A stretch of 64,000 bases of DNA from Pterobdella sp. o SKG-2022. Its lineage: Eukaryota; Annelida; Clitellata; Hirudinida; Piscicolidae. The position numbers were made by a program, and so were the translations under genes. The DNA lies in contig OZ038324.1 in the NCBI GenBank assembly GCA_964035795.1, forward strand, positions 9,525,077-9,589,076, read 5' to 3'. The notes under the pieces were generated by a model, which was not told where the DNA came from, made no database searches, and saw nothing but the letters and a program-made list of their open reading frames with translations. Below are positions 38,203 through 64,000 of the stretch, piece by piece (position 1 is the stretch's first letter; each line of letters begins with the position of its first letter).

Positions 38203-41200
38203 ATGAATGAATCTGAACGAAAATTCATAATAGAAAAATTTTCCAAACTTCGGCCGAATGGCTTAGGCGACCCAGAAGACGAAACGACGGATAATGAAGT
38301 AAATAACTTGGGAAATAGCGTCAGAACTCCCACATCTCCCACAAGAAGACCAAAGTATGGCTTGAATGAAGCCGTGAGTTCGGTTCTTGTTATATACTGT
38401 GGGGGAACGATAGGTATGAAAAAAGAAAATGGAGGTTAGTTAGTCTTTACATAAATTTTTTATAAATTTATTCAATTTTCCACTTTTTATATAAAAATAA
38501 TTAATAATTTCTACCATTCTACCGTAATCTCAACCCACCGCCAGTGTACAAACCAAAAGAGGACTACATGGAGGAAGAGTTACGTAAGTTGAGCATCTTC
38601 CATGATGTACACTGCCCCTACATTGATGTTCCTCAGGCCTACCTTCCTGACTCTTCCCTTCCTCTTATGCTTCCGTTCGTTTCATTCTTTTTGCATCATA
38701 ATAATAAAATTAAGTGTAATAAAAATAGTGAAATAGATAAATACATGAAAATGTTGATAACGAAAAGCTTTATATCTTAACAAACTCACTAGTTTTCTGA
38801 AATACTACTCAATAAGATAGGCGTTTTTTACATTTAATTAACTAGAATGACCTTGAGGATAGTTTTCAAAGTGGTTCAACCACCATTTTTATTATAATCT
38901 TCAGTCTTGAAACTCATGAAGTTAATGCTACTACAAATATAATTGAATCACGAACAACAGTGCAACTAATGATGGACTGAGGATATCATACCGTCTGATC
39001 GAATACAAACCATTGCTTGATTCATCCAACATGTCCTATAATGAATACTCTAAGATTGCACGCACCATTGAGGTTGGTTGGAGTTAATAATAACAATAAT
39101 AGCAACAATAACAATAATAATACATGTAATGATATGAAGGATAATATAAATCTTATTAGAAATAATAATGCAAATAGTTCCAATTCATATTGCTTAGTGA
39201 TATTATTTTTGATACTCTTATTGTTATGGAAAATAAACAGTAATACTGATGATGATAATTTGCCTTTCACTAATTATTTGAGGATTAAACAAACTAAATG
39301 CATGAGTTGAGTGACTCAAAGAGTGTTTGGCTTCACTATTAATAATTATTGTCTATATTTCAATCAACATATTCTGAATTTGATAATTCAAAGTTAGATG
39401 TTAGCTTGAAGAAGCAGCTTATAAACAATTTTTTTACAATTAAATGGTTTACTTTATGAATTATGCTGTAGTAGTATCAATAATCTAGGTCAACAAAGCG
39501 AATAAATGAAACATTTAGAGCTTTACAACTTAATTAAATTGAATTTTATTAAAACTTTGATCATTAATAACATCATGACAACAGGAAAACTACAAATATT
39601 ATGATGGGTTTGTGGTGCTGCATGGAACAGACACTATGGCTTACACTGCATCTGCCCTCTCCTTCATGCTTGAGAACCTGGGCAAGCCTGTCATTCTCAC
39701 TGGGTCCCAGGTGGATGAGTAAATAAATAGATTGATTGATTGATTGTGGGTTTAATAAAAAAACAGATTCCTCTGTTTGAACTAAGAAGTGATGGTAGGA
39801 TCAACTTCATCAATGCCCTAGTACTGGCGGGAACTGTACTTATTCCGGAGGTATGAAGCGCTTATTAAGGAAATTATCAAAATAAAATAAATCAAAACTC
39901 AACCACTGCAAATTATTTGAACACCTTTAGTGTTCAAATAATTTGCAGTTTTTACTTTGGCTAAAGAAGATTATTAATGTTTAACCAATTTGCAGGTATT
40001 GGTAATTTTTAGGTCAGAAAAATAAAAATAATTTTCTCAGTAATTATTTGTAGTTGATTCATATAATTGTGAGCCCACACAGAAGACCAAAATGAAAAGA
40101 ACTACTAATTTCGAAAAAGGATCATTAGAGAATTAATTGGCAGGCGCATTGAACTTTAGAAAATATAGTTAATCTATGGGTCTTTTTGTGGTGTTTTCAA
40201 ACCCATCTCTCACTTCTCTCCATTTTTCCCACCTCTTCTCTCCACACTCCCTTTTTGTGTTTTTCCTAAAAGCATGAAAAACACAAACATACCCACCAAT
40301 TCAACAGGTAGCTGTCCTTTTCAACCAACATTTGTATAGAGGAAACAGATGCACCAAGGTGAATAACATATCTTTGGATGCTTTTGATTCACCCAATGTA
40401 CACCCTCTTGTCAAGATTGAGATCAATATTAAAGGTGTGTTTTTTTTCACATCTTTTCTCCACACAAACCCACCAACCTTCACCCAACCAAATCCAACCA
40501 TCCACTTTCTCGACCAACCTTCACAACCACCCAGTAAACTGGAATGAGGTTTTTAGAAGTAGTGAGATAGCACCTTTCCAGGTCTCTCTTTCCATGTGTC
40601 CTGATGTTGGTGTGTTGAGAATCTTTCCCAACATCACCGAGAACACTGTTAGTATCATTTTGTTTTTTAAAGCATTCAGAATAGTGATAAATTTTTTCAC
40701 TAGTATACTAGTGATAATACAACAAAAATAGGAGTGATAGCAAAAAATTCTAGATCAAATCTTTTTTTGAAAATTACGCGCTTCATGAACCACGTAATTC
40801 GAAAATAATTAGATTTAAAAAAAATTGAATTGCTAGATCGTCCCTAACTAGTGTTTCTTAATCAAAAAATTTATTTTTTTATATCAAAACCTGCGCAACC
40901 TCACCAACCAGGTCCGATCCTTCCTTCAACTTCCCATCAAGGGAGTAGTCCTACAGACCTATGGCCAAGGTAATGATCACCCTAAATTTGTAGTTGTGTG
41001 GAGCCTTGATTTTCAGCTTACATCAATGTTCAATATCATAGATAATTTTTATTATGTAGAGTAAACTTATTTTTATATATCACATCATTGTCGTGTTTGT
41101 TTTTTATTTGATAAGTTATACCCACGACAAGCTTTTGTTTTGACCAATGAACTATTGTTACATTTCTATTACATTGTTGCTTGTATGTTATAACACACAC

Positions 41201-42440
41201 AGGAAATGCACCTGATAGCAGACCTGACTTGCTCAAAGCCATAGAAGAGGTGGTTATCTAAATAATAAAAATGAATAATAATAATTAAAATATAAATACA
41301 TGAATAATAATGACACCAGGCTTGCAAGAGAGGCGTGATAGTATTGAACATAACACAGTGCTCCAAAGGCTTCACCAAGCCTAACTATGCCGTTGGAATG
41401 GTATGTTCTTTTCGATTCTATCACATCCTCACACACTTACACACACACACACACACACACACACACTGTTCTTGCGTTCATCCACCATGAGGTAGGTGCA
41501 AGAGATTGAAAGGTGAGCATTTTTTCTTGTGGTTATAAATGCCTTGTGGTTTGAAGTTCATCCCGCAGCATTGACACTTTATGCTTGCTTGTGTCTGGTG
41601 CTTCTGTCTCACGTGGTTTGCCAGACCTACTTTACTGGTGGCTATTCTGTTGCATCTCGGAAACGTGCAGGATAAGGTGTTGTCAAAGCTTTTGCCATTT
41701 TTGCTATTGTTTTGATTGGTGTTGCTATTATTGTAGTTGTTGTTGCTCTTTGTTTTTCGAATTTTTGTTGTTGCTATTGTTTCGATTGTTTTTGGTGCTA
41801 TTGTTGTTGCTGCTGTTGTTTTGATTGTTGTTGTTGCTGCTGCTATTATTGCTGTTATTGTTTTGATTATTGTTGCTATTGTTTTGATTGATGTTGCTAT
41901 ATTTGTTGTTGTTGCACTTGTTATTTTGATTGTTGTTGTTGCTATTGTTTTTGATTGTTGCTATCGTTGTTGTTCTTGTTGCTTTTTTCGTGCTTCTGAA
42001 ATCGCTTATAGCGCTACGTTTTGTCCTGCATGATTCCAATGACAAAAGCCAGTTTAAGGCTGAAATTTGTTGGGTTAACAAGGCTTTTTACAGTCTAGCA
42101 CCCAATTCTCTCAATCTTTTCTGTAGATATGGTGTGTGTTGCCATTTGCACTGGTAAGTTATCAGCTGTACGCGGTGTTGTAGCTGTTTTTGCTGTATTA
42201 CTTAACGTAATTGTAGCAGAGCTGTTAGCTCCGTATAATTTTACTTAATCCGCTGGGTTTTACCTGTCAACTGCTTTTTTTCAAACTGGAGAGACTTTAT
42301 TTTTCCATTTTTGAGCAATATTTCCATCAAATTTGAATAACTTATGTTTTTTGGTAACAGTGTTTTTTAGCAAAGAATTTAATTCCTAACTATCGTAATA
42401 AGCAAAAATATACGGAGCAGCTAACACAGCTTCGTGGCTT

Positions 42441-42495
<55 letters not shown>

Positions 42496-43651
42496 CGCTG
42501 TGTAATACGGGAGTGATATCAGGATGTGATATGACGGTGGAGGCCGCTCTGATGAAATTGTCTTATGTGCTTGGCAAGAAAAATATTTCCTTAGAGGAGA
42601 AACTCGCGGTGCGTGGATGAATGGATGGATGAATAACCAAGTGGTGGTATGAATCGATGATGGATTGAATTTTGTGGATGAATTCAACATAAAATGTCTA
42701 ACCCCATAAAAGTGGGATTATAAAGACAACAAAAAATCTAGGTGATGATGATTATAGAGATGTACCTATGAGTAAAGGTAGCTGGTAATGGAGTAGTATT
42801 ATGTTGACTTGTTATCACACACAGATGATGGGTAAGAGCTTGAGAGGAGAGCTGAGTGAGAATCTGACAGATCGCAGGGAAGAAAGGTAATGTCCTATTT
42901 GGTCATCTAGGCTGTTTAGAGAAGGTGTTTTTATAATACAACCAGAATGAGCTGGGTTCAATTCCCGACTGGAGTATCGTTTGTTTCTAATAGTTAATAG
43001 CGTTATATAATGGTTTATGATGTTTTTTAGGATTAAACAGATGCAAAGGAGGGCCTCTCAGATGAATATGGCTTCCTTGAAGGTAGCAATAATAAAAATA
43101 ATATTATTATTATGACTTTAATCATAATTAGATTAATAATTCCTAGTATAAAAACAATAAATGCAAGAATTTTTTTGCTTAATCAAAAATCAAAATATTT
43201 CCAGCAATTGAAACAACTTGAGAAAAAGTTGTATCCATTTCTGTTGTGTACTGCAGCTCAGGAGGGCTCGGTGGAAGACTTGGAGAAGCTGAGGAGGGAG
43301 GTGGGTAGTGTGGAGCTGATTTTTGGGTGAATGGGCGTGGTGAGAGCTGGTGGGTGAATGAAGGGGAGAATGAATTTATAAAAGATCAAGTGATGCTTAA
43401 ATTCTTTTGAAAATGAACTATCAAATGGATACTGACCATTAGCCAAATCGACGTATAGTAGAACACATTTTGCGCTTAACTCGATTCGTTCAAACACACT
43501 GCGTTTTTAAATTGTGTTTTGTTGACCAGGGAGCAGTGTTCAATTTGAGTGATTACGAGGGCAAAACACCACTTCACATCGCATGCTCCAAGGGAGATGA
43601 GAAAGTTGTTAAGTACCTTCTCAGCTTTGGTTAGTCTATCTGTCTATTTAT

Positions 43652-43705
<54 letters not shown>

Positions 43706-43779
43706 CTCTATCTTTCTATCTAGTTATCTATCTATCTATCTTTCTACCTATCTATCTATCTATCTATTAATTTATCTGT

Positions 43780-43837
<58 letters not shown>

Positions 43838-45372
43838 CTCTATTTATCTTTCTATCTAGTTATTTATCTATCTATCAATCTATCCATCTATTTATCTATC
43901 TCTATCTATCTAGCTATCTATCTTTCTTTCCATCTACCCAGGAGCTCCAGTACATCAGAAGGACAACATGAACCACACTCCCTTGGATTATAGTTTACTG
44001 AACAAACAAAAGCACATAACACCTCTGCTTCTGAAGGCTGGAGCTCATTTGAATCTGGCCAATCAGGCCATGATTGACGCTTTCATTCTGTTCGTGTTTT
44101 CTACATCATTATTGTACTTTTTGTTATTATTTATTGATATAATAATGTTTTATCATTTTCTCCGTTATCCTTTAATCAACCCGTTACTTTTAATATTTTT
44201 TACTATTAGTTGAATTAGTAGAAAATGTATGTTTAATATTAGTTCAAAGAAAAACTTGGTTTAATGGAAGTTCAAGGGATCGTTTTGATCAACCGCTTAA
44301 GATCAGTAATGATACTTTCTATACAGGGCTTGTTTAAAAGATGACCCAGCTTACCTGCATTGTTGGCTGGATGCAGGTTACTGAATCCCAATGAAATCTA
44401 TAAATTTTTTACTTCTAATTTTAAGTTATAAATTCTAGTGTTTTATGATGATATTCAATTTTGATCACGAAAAGGGTGTTATAATATCTGATTTAATAAC
44501 GACAAGTGACCAATAGTGATATAATTCTATTATAGCTATAATATTCATCTTTTAAGTGTTATGAACTAAAATTGGTGTAATACTAAAGCAAAATTAATCG
44601 GTTGATCGTTTTTCTTTCGAAAGTTCACAGCAATTTGGTTATGTGATTGATGGATTATGGCTTCTATATATTTAGTTATATATTGATAGTTGATTCATAT
44701 AAATAATCATAATAGATTCAGTTCTATAATTGATGATGATATTTTTATAATAATTATTAATTTAGTTATTGTTGTTTCGATTCCCATATAAAAGGTAGTT
44801 ATGCGACCAGTGTAGTATTTCAAATGACCATTAATCATATAACATGGCCAATGTGTGAGTACACGAATAAAGTATAAAACTATAAAACCAAAAGCGTCCA
44901 GAAATAAGCTGAAACCTTTTTGTAATATTTTAACCACAATTATATAATTATTTGTGGTGTCGCAGGGATGGACTTGAACTTGGGTGGTCTGGAAGGAAGG
45001 ACTGCACTCCATCTCACCGTCACCTTTCATCTCACTCATAAGGTTATATAATAATAATGATAGAAACAGCATTAATAATAATGTATGTGAAAAAATAATG
45101 AGACTAAGGCGATATTTAATGTTCAAGTTATTCTTAAAATATTTGTTTAAAATGAAAGTTTCGCCTATAGAATGAACTTCATAGTTTTATTACATTTATT
45201 ATAAATGTAAATTATCAATGGTTGAATAATAATAATATCAAATCAAAAGGCTAAATGGCTGCTGAGCAAAGGTGCCAATCCGCTATTGGAGGATGCCTTT
45301 GGGGTAACTGCCAAATCACAGGCCGAGTTATTAGGCCACAAAGACATGGTTAAAGTCTTCAACGGAGAATAA
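38203..45372 (+). CDS. ASPG: L-asparaginase / lysophospholipase-type protein with ankyrin repeats
   Basis: Cytosolic enzyme expected to hydrolyse asparagine to aspartate and ammonia. Nineteen exons: 38203-38434, 38545-38674, 38961-39072, 39585-39710, 39767-39850, 40308-40434, 40535-40647, 40912-40969, 41203-41249, 41320-41400, 42495-42608, 42825-42886, 43031-43082, 43205-43300, 43530-43629, 43942-44089, 44327-44376, 44966-45042, 45250-45372; 643 residues. Both type I active-site threonines are present: Thr69 in YCGGTIGM and Thr173-Asp174 in LHGTDTMAY. Further landmarks are [30 protein letters not shown] and [17 protein letters not shown]. Ankyrin repeats begin near residue 475 and include [20 protein letters not shown] and GRTALHLTV. 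Architecture and length follow the animal 60-kDa lysophospholipase/asparaginase. Two donors are the unusual GTTCGT. Confidence 0.95.
41438..41466 (+). repeat. (AC)n microsatellite in asparaginase intron 10
   Basis: A run of about 14 AC dinucleotides just downstream of exon 41320-41400. Confidence 0.9.
41690..41990 (+). repeat. Imperfect TTG/CTG trinucleotide-rich tract
   Basis: About 300 bp of interspersed TTGTTG, TTGCTA and TTTTGATTG units in the longest asparaginase intron. It produces long Val/Leu- or Asn-rich shadow frames on both strands, none with family features. Confidence 0.85.
42438..42494 (+). repeat. (CA)n microsatellite abutting a 3' splice site
   Basis: About 27 CA repeats run directly into the acceptor ACAG of exon 42495-42608, so the repeat itself forms the sequence upstream of the splice site where a polypyrimidine tract is normally expected. 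Confidence 0.9.
43630..43930 (+). repeat. (TATC)n microsatellite with variants
   Basis: About 300 bp of imperfect TATC repeats (TATT, TTTC and TCTC variants) fill the intron between exons 43530-43629 and 43942-44089. It is the same family of tetranucleotide, on the same strand, as the longer array in the PTBP intron. Confidence 0.95.
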
Positions 45373-60920
<15,548 letters not shown>

Positions 60921-62340
60921 ATTACTTATTTATATATATATTCAGGGATCAATAAGAAGAGGGGAACATATATATAATATTAATAGATAGATAGTTAAAT
61001 TGTAAATATGTGATAGAGCTTTAATTACTAATAAAATTTTTCCATTCTCACAGTTCCTAAAGATTAAAGTTACTTCTGCTGACTCAGTCATTTTTTGCTG
61101 TATTCACAAAAATATATTTTTTAGGCATGTTATTTTCAGTTGTTCCAATAGTATTATATTCTCCAGTCATTGTATACTCAATTATTTGTGAAGCTGTTCT
61201 ATTTCAGAGTTTGTTATAGAATTGTGTGAAGTTTTTTGTTTATTTATTAGTTCACTTGATAACACACCTAAGGGTGGGTTGAGTTTTTGTTACCGTATTT
61301 GGAAGCGTTTAAAGAGAAATTAGATAGTAGTTGTATTGTGGTTAGATTCATACGACGGTTAGCTGTTTGCTACTAATTTTTTGGGACACTACATCAGGTT
61401 TTGTTTGCGTTATTTTGTGATATATTTCTAGTTCAATAACTCAAACGTCACATATTTATTATCAGTTGTAATATTTAATCTCATCAGCGGTCACTCACTT
61501 GAGGCTACTCTGCAGTCATTTCTCATTTCTATTTATTTTCTTTTTATTTTTTGTAGTTTATCGTCTTATTTCAATATTTTCGCCATTATTAACAAGCATA
61601 GGCATTGAATCTTGTATATTTTCTCCATTGTTTTCATCTTTTTGTTGCATTTTGTCACAAGGACCAGCAAGTCAACCTTCGACCTTTCACCATTCACATG
61701 TTTTGTTTCGTACAACGGAAAAATAAATTTCAATTTTGATTTTTATACAAAATATAAAAAATTGTTTCAATGAAATATCTCAGTCTTGTTTGTTGCCCAA
61801 CTTGGAAAAAAATAATGTAAAAACTATTATTTTAATACAAAATCCACGTCCAATGTTGTACCATTTTTCCAATATATATGAAGGAAAAGTAAATACAAAG
61901 CAACAAATTGTACTCATTGAAAACGTCTTTCTCGTTTGATAGAGTAGCTATTTGAACTTGGGTCACCCTGCATTGTGTCTGAATGGTTGGAGGCTAAAAT
62001 ATAAACTCTGGAAGAATGTAATCAAATAAAAAACCTCAGTTCTGTCAAAAAGAATAACTTGGATTCTACCATTTGGATGGGCTTTCTTCAACAAAGCACT
62101 ATAAAAAGGCCTCGATGAATTGAAATTTATATAGAGACAAGATAGGTAAGCAATTGTATAACACCGGTTGAGCTTGTGTTCAAATTGGTAAGTCTTCAGT
62201 TCAAGCGACAAAAATTCCTCAAAAGAAGATTCTCAATAGCTATTTACTGATTTAATTCAATATTTTCATTAAGATTTATAATGAGGATTGTTACGTCACT
62301 AGGTTGAGTTAATAATGAAAACAATAATGTCAACATTGAA
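60921..62340. other. Scribble 3' flank and intergenic DNA
   Basis: AT-rich; likely Scribble 3' UTR followed by the promoter of the secreted PAN-like gene. No further gene seen. Confidence 0.5.
61030..61035 (+). terminator. AATAAA polyadenylation signal of Scribble
   Basis: Canonical hexamer about 110 nt after the stop at 60920. Confidence 0.45.
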
Positions 62341-63890
62341 ATGGACAAATGCATACTAATAGCATTTATTTTCATCTTTTCTTCCCAGAACCTCATAAGC
62401 GGTGCAGTCGATTTCAAGCCATTCGACTACAAAAAACTTACAGATTTCTTAAAGACCTTAGAGCCGTACAGTAAAAGCTACTCCATTCAGAGGGATGGCT
62501 GCGACTGGATGGTACACAGGGATACGGCTGTACTAGAAGGAGCTGGTATCTACGTTGGTAATGATAAGGTTTGTCTTTGATGTTGATCTGTTTTGAGGAA
62601 TTTAATATAGATCAGTTGATAGTGTGAGTTATTTTTACGAAATGAAATTTTATTACGAGTTAAAATTAAAAAAAGTATGGTGGTTTTTAGGAATAAAATA
62701 ATTTTTCATTAATAATATACGAGAATGTATATAATACAAAAATTTAATTGATCTAACAGAAATGTTCGGAAACGTGTCTAAAAAACAGGTACAAATGTGG
62801 GTATGGAGTTTCCTTCCACAGCACCAACTCTAGTACCACTTGTTGGCTCAGTAACCATCACAACACCATCCCAAAGAAGAACCACCTCCTTCTTGTTCCC
62901 ACTTGTCCTGGTTCGTAACTTGAAAGTTTTTTAAATAGTCAGTGGTTACTATTTTGGGGTTTTATTGCATATTCATGAGATTGCTCAATGCATGATAATT
63001 TGGTACTTTACAAGTTATATTTGTTTACAGTTTTGATTTCAAAACTATAATTCCATCAAATCAAATTATAGATTTCATTCATTTTCAACTGAAATTATAA
63101 AAAATCAATAAACCAATCAAATGATCATGAAAAATCACTTATAAGGAGTTTTCAATTGCAGATTTTTTGAATCAGACGAAGAGGTACTGGACCAGGTTTG
63201 AAAATTGTGTGTGGTATCGTAGAGAAAACTCTTACGTGAGAACTGGCCTGCCTAGAGAAGCCAGAACTATCGAAGTAAACGCATAAATAAACATAAATAC
63301 ATAATAAATGAACACATAAGTAAATGAGTATTTTATCAATGTAAATAGCTGAATAAACAGATAACTAAAAATTGATTTTTGGAATAAGGAATGCTACTGA
63401 AGTTTCAAGAAAAAACCAATGTTATGAAAAACACGATTGAAAAATAAATATAACACACACAACTACACATCTGCCCACAGCAATGTGCAGCAGCCTGCCA
63501 GAGAAACAGGAGAATGTGCAAGTACGGAGTGAACTGGGCAGATAAGCCTGGAGATTACGTGCACAAGTGCCTCATAACATCGGACCTGCCTCCCATACAT
63601 TTTCCTGGGGCTGTACATCTCACCCACCTCTGCAACAGTAAGTGACGCGGCGTGTTTCAGGGTTTTGTATCGTATTTAATTTTTTTTTCTTTTCTATTGT
63701 TTCACGAGATAATTAGGTTGTTTTAAATTTATTTCGTATGCTTATTTCACAAGATGACTGTTTTAGATTTAGTTTGTTTTAGTTTCTGTGCTTATGAGTC
63801 ATGATATATTGATATAGTTCTTAAATGAAATAGTAGAAAAATAACTGTTCAAAAATTTTCACAGATCGCTATGATGAAGATTATAACTGA
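62341..63890 (+). CDS. Secreted cysteine-rich protein with two PAN/apple-like modules
   Basis: Five exons, 62341-62568, 62760-62910, 63162-63274, 63481-63637, 63865-63890, give 224 residues in a closed frame. The N-terminus MDKCILIAFIFIFSSQNLIS is a signal peptide and there is no other membrane segment, so the product should be secreted. Two copies of one module follow: DGCDWM...CSETCLKNRYKCGYGVSF...CWLS and ENCVWY...CAAACQRNRRMCKYGVNW...CLIT. Each has the spacing C...C-x3-C-x6-C...C seen in PAN/apple domains, where C-x3-C sits in the helix. An intron interrupts each module just before the C-x3-C motif, supporting duplication of an exon pair. The end is LCNNRYDEDYN. No named ortholog recognised; function unknown. 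Confidence 0.8.
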
Positions 63891-63969
63891 TACTGATTCT
63901 AACTGTCCTCTCTCGGTGGAAAAGAAATGGCGTATTTCGATAAGAACCATCTACTATTACAATTTGAAA

Positions 63970-63987
63970 AATAAAGAAATGAATAAA
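63970..63987 (+). terminator. Two AATAAA polyadenylation signals of the PAN-like gene
   Basis: Hexamers at 63970 and 63982, 80-92 nt after the stop, at the very end of the window. Confidence 0.6.
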
Positions 63988-64000
63988 AATTTATTCATTC

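Noticed and set aside
39017..39310. Asn-rich frame overlapping an asparaginase exon
   Set aside because: It reads exon 38961-39072 in the wrong frame and runs into intron AAT repeats.
41728..42081. Asn/Gln-rich 117-codon minus-strand frame
   Set aside because: Shadow of the TTG/CTG-rich repeat tract in an asparaginase intron.

Overview
The window is animal nuclear DNA. Genes are split into many short exons by GT-AG introns, intergenic DNA is AT-rich with abundant microsatellites, one 200-N assembly gap is present, and every recognisable gene has a metazoan ortholog. The mix (polypyrimidine-tract binding protein, a GABA/taurine-type SLC6 transporter, LAMP, spastin, cardiolipin synthase, mitochondrial uL14, MYORG-type GH31 glycosidase, ankyrin-tailed asparaginase, Scribble), the compact genes and an RTE-type retroelement with a PHD-like finger suit a lophotrochozoan invertebrate. 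A leech or other annelid is my best guess, but that is inference and not proven by the sequence.

Layout. 2-6821 (+): 3' two thirds of a PTBP gene. 10698-16169 (+): SLC6 transporter, 14 exons. 17638-19530 (+): single-exon C2H2 zinc-finger gene. 20032-21576 (-): small LAMP-family gene. 22298-22897 (+): membrane-anchored three-finger (Ly6-like) protein. 23541-29243 (-): spastin, 16 exons, with a decayed RTE-like retrotransposon in intron 4. 29515-31404 (+): cardiolipin synthase. 31715-32391 (-): mitochondrial ribosomal protein uL14. 32587-35235 (+): MYORG-like GH31 protein. 38203-45372 (+): asparaginase with ankyrin repeats, 19 exons. 47358-60920 (+): Scribble, about 31 exons. 62341-63890 (+): secreted protein with two cysteine-rich modules resembling PAN/apple domains.

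Neighbours and regulation. Two tight head-to-head pairs (spastin/cardiolipin synthase, 271 bp apart; uL14m/MYORG, 195 bp apart) look like bidirectional promoters. I rebuilt exon joints by reading frame. In every complete gene model the exon lengths sum to a multiple of three, so most joints are well supported, although individual splice sites remain predictions.

Most interesting signals. PTBP keeps a 34-nt frame-shifting exon whose skipping gives an immediate stop, the layout of vertebrate PTBP autoregulation, and the same transcript carries about 730 nt of UCUA repeats that match the YCUNN motif PTB binds. The retroelement ends only about 36 nt upstream of a spastin 3' splice site. Scribble shows three PDZ domains and very long acidic/Asn-rich inserts encoded by trinucleotide repeats. 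The GTTCGT 5' splice site recurs in three genes. I see no CRISPR array, operon or prokaryote-type system.
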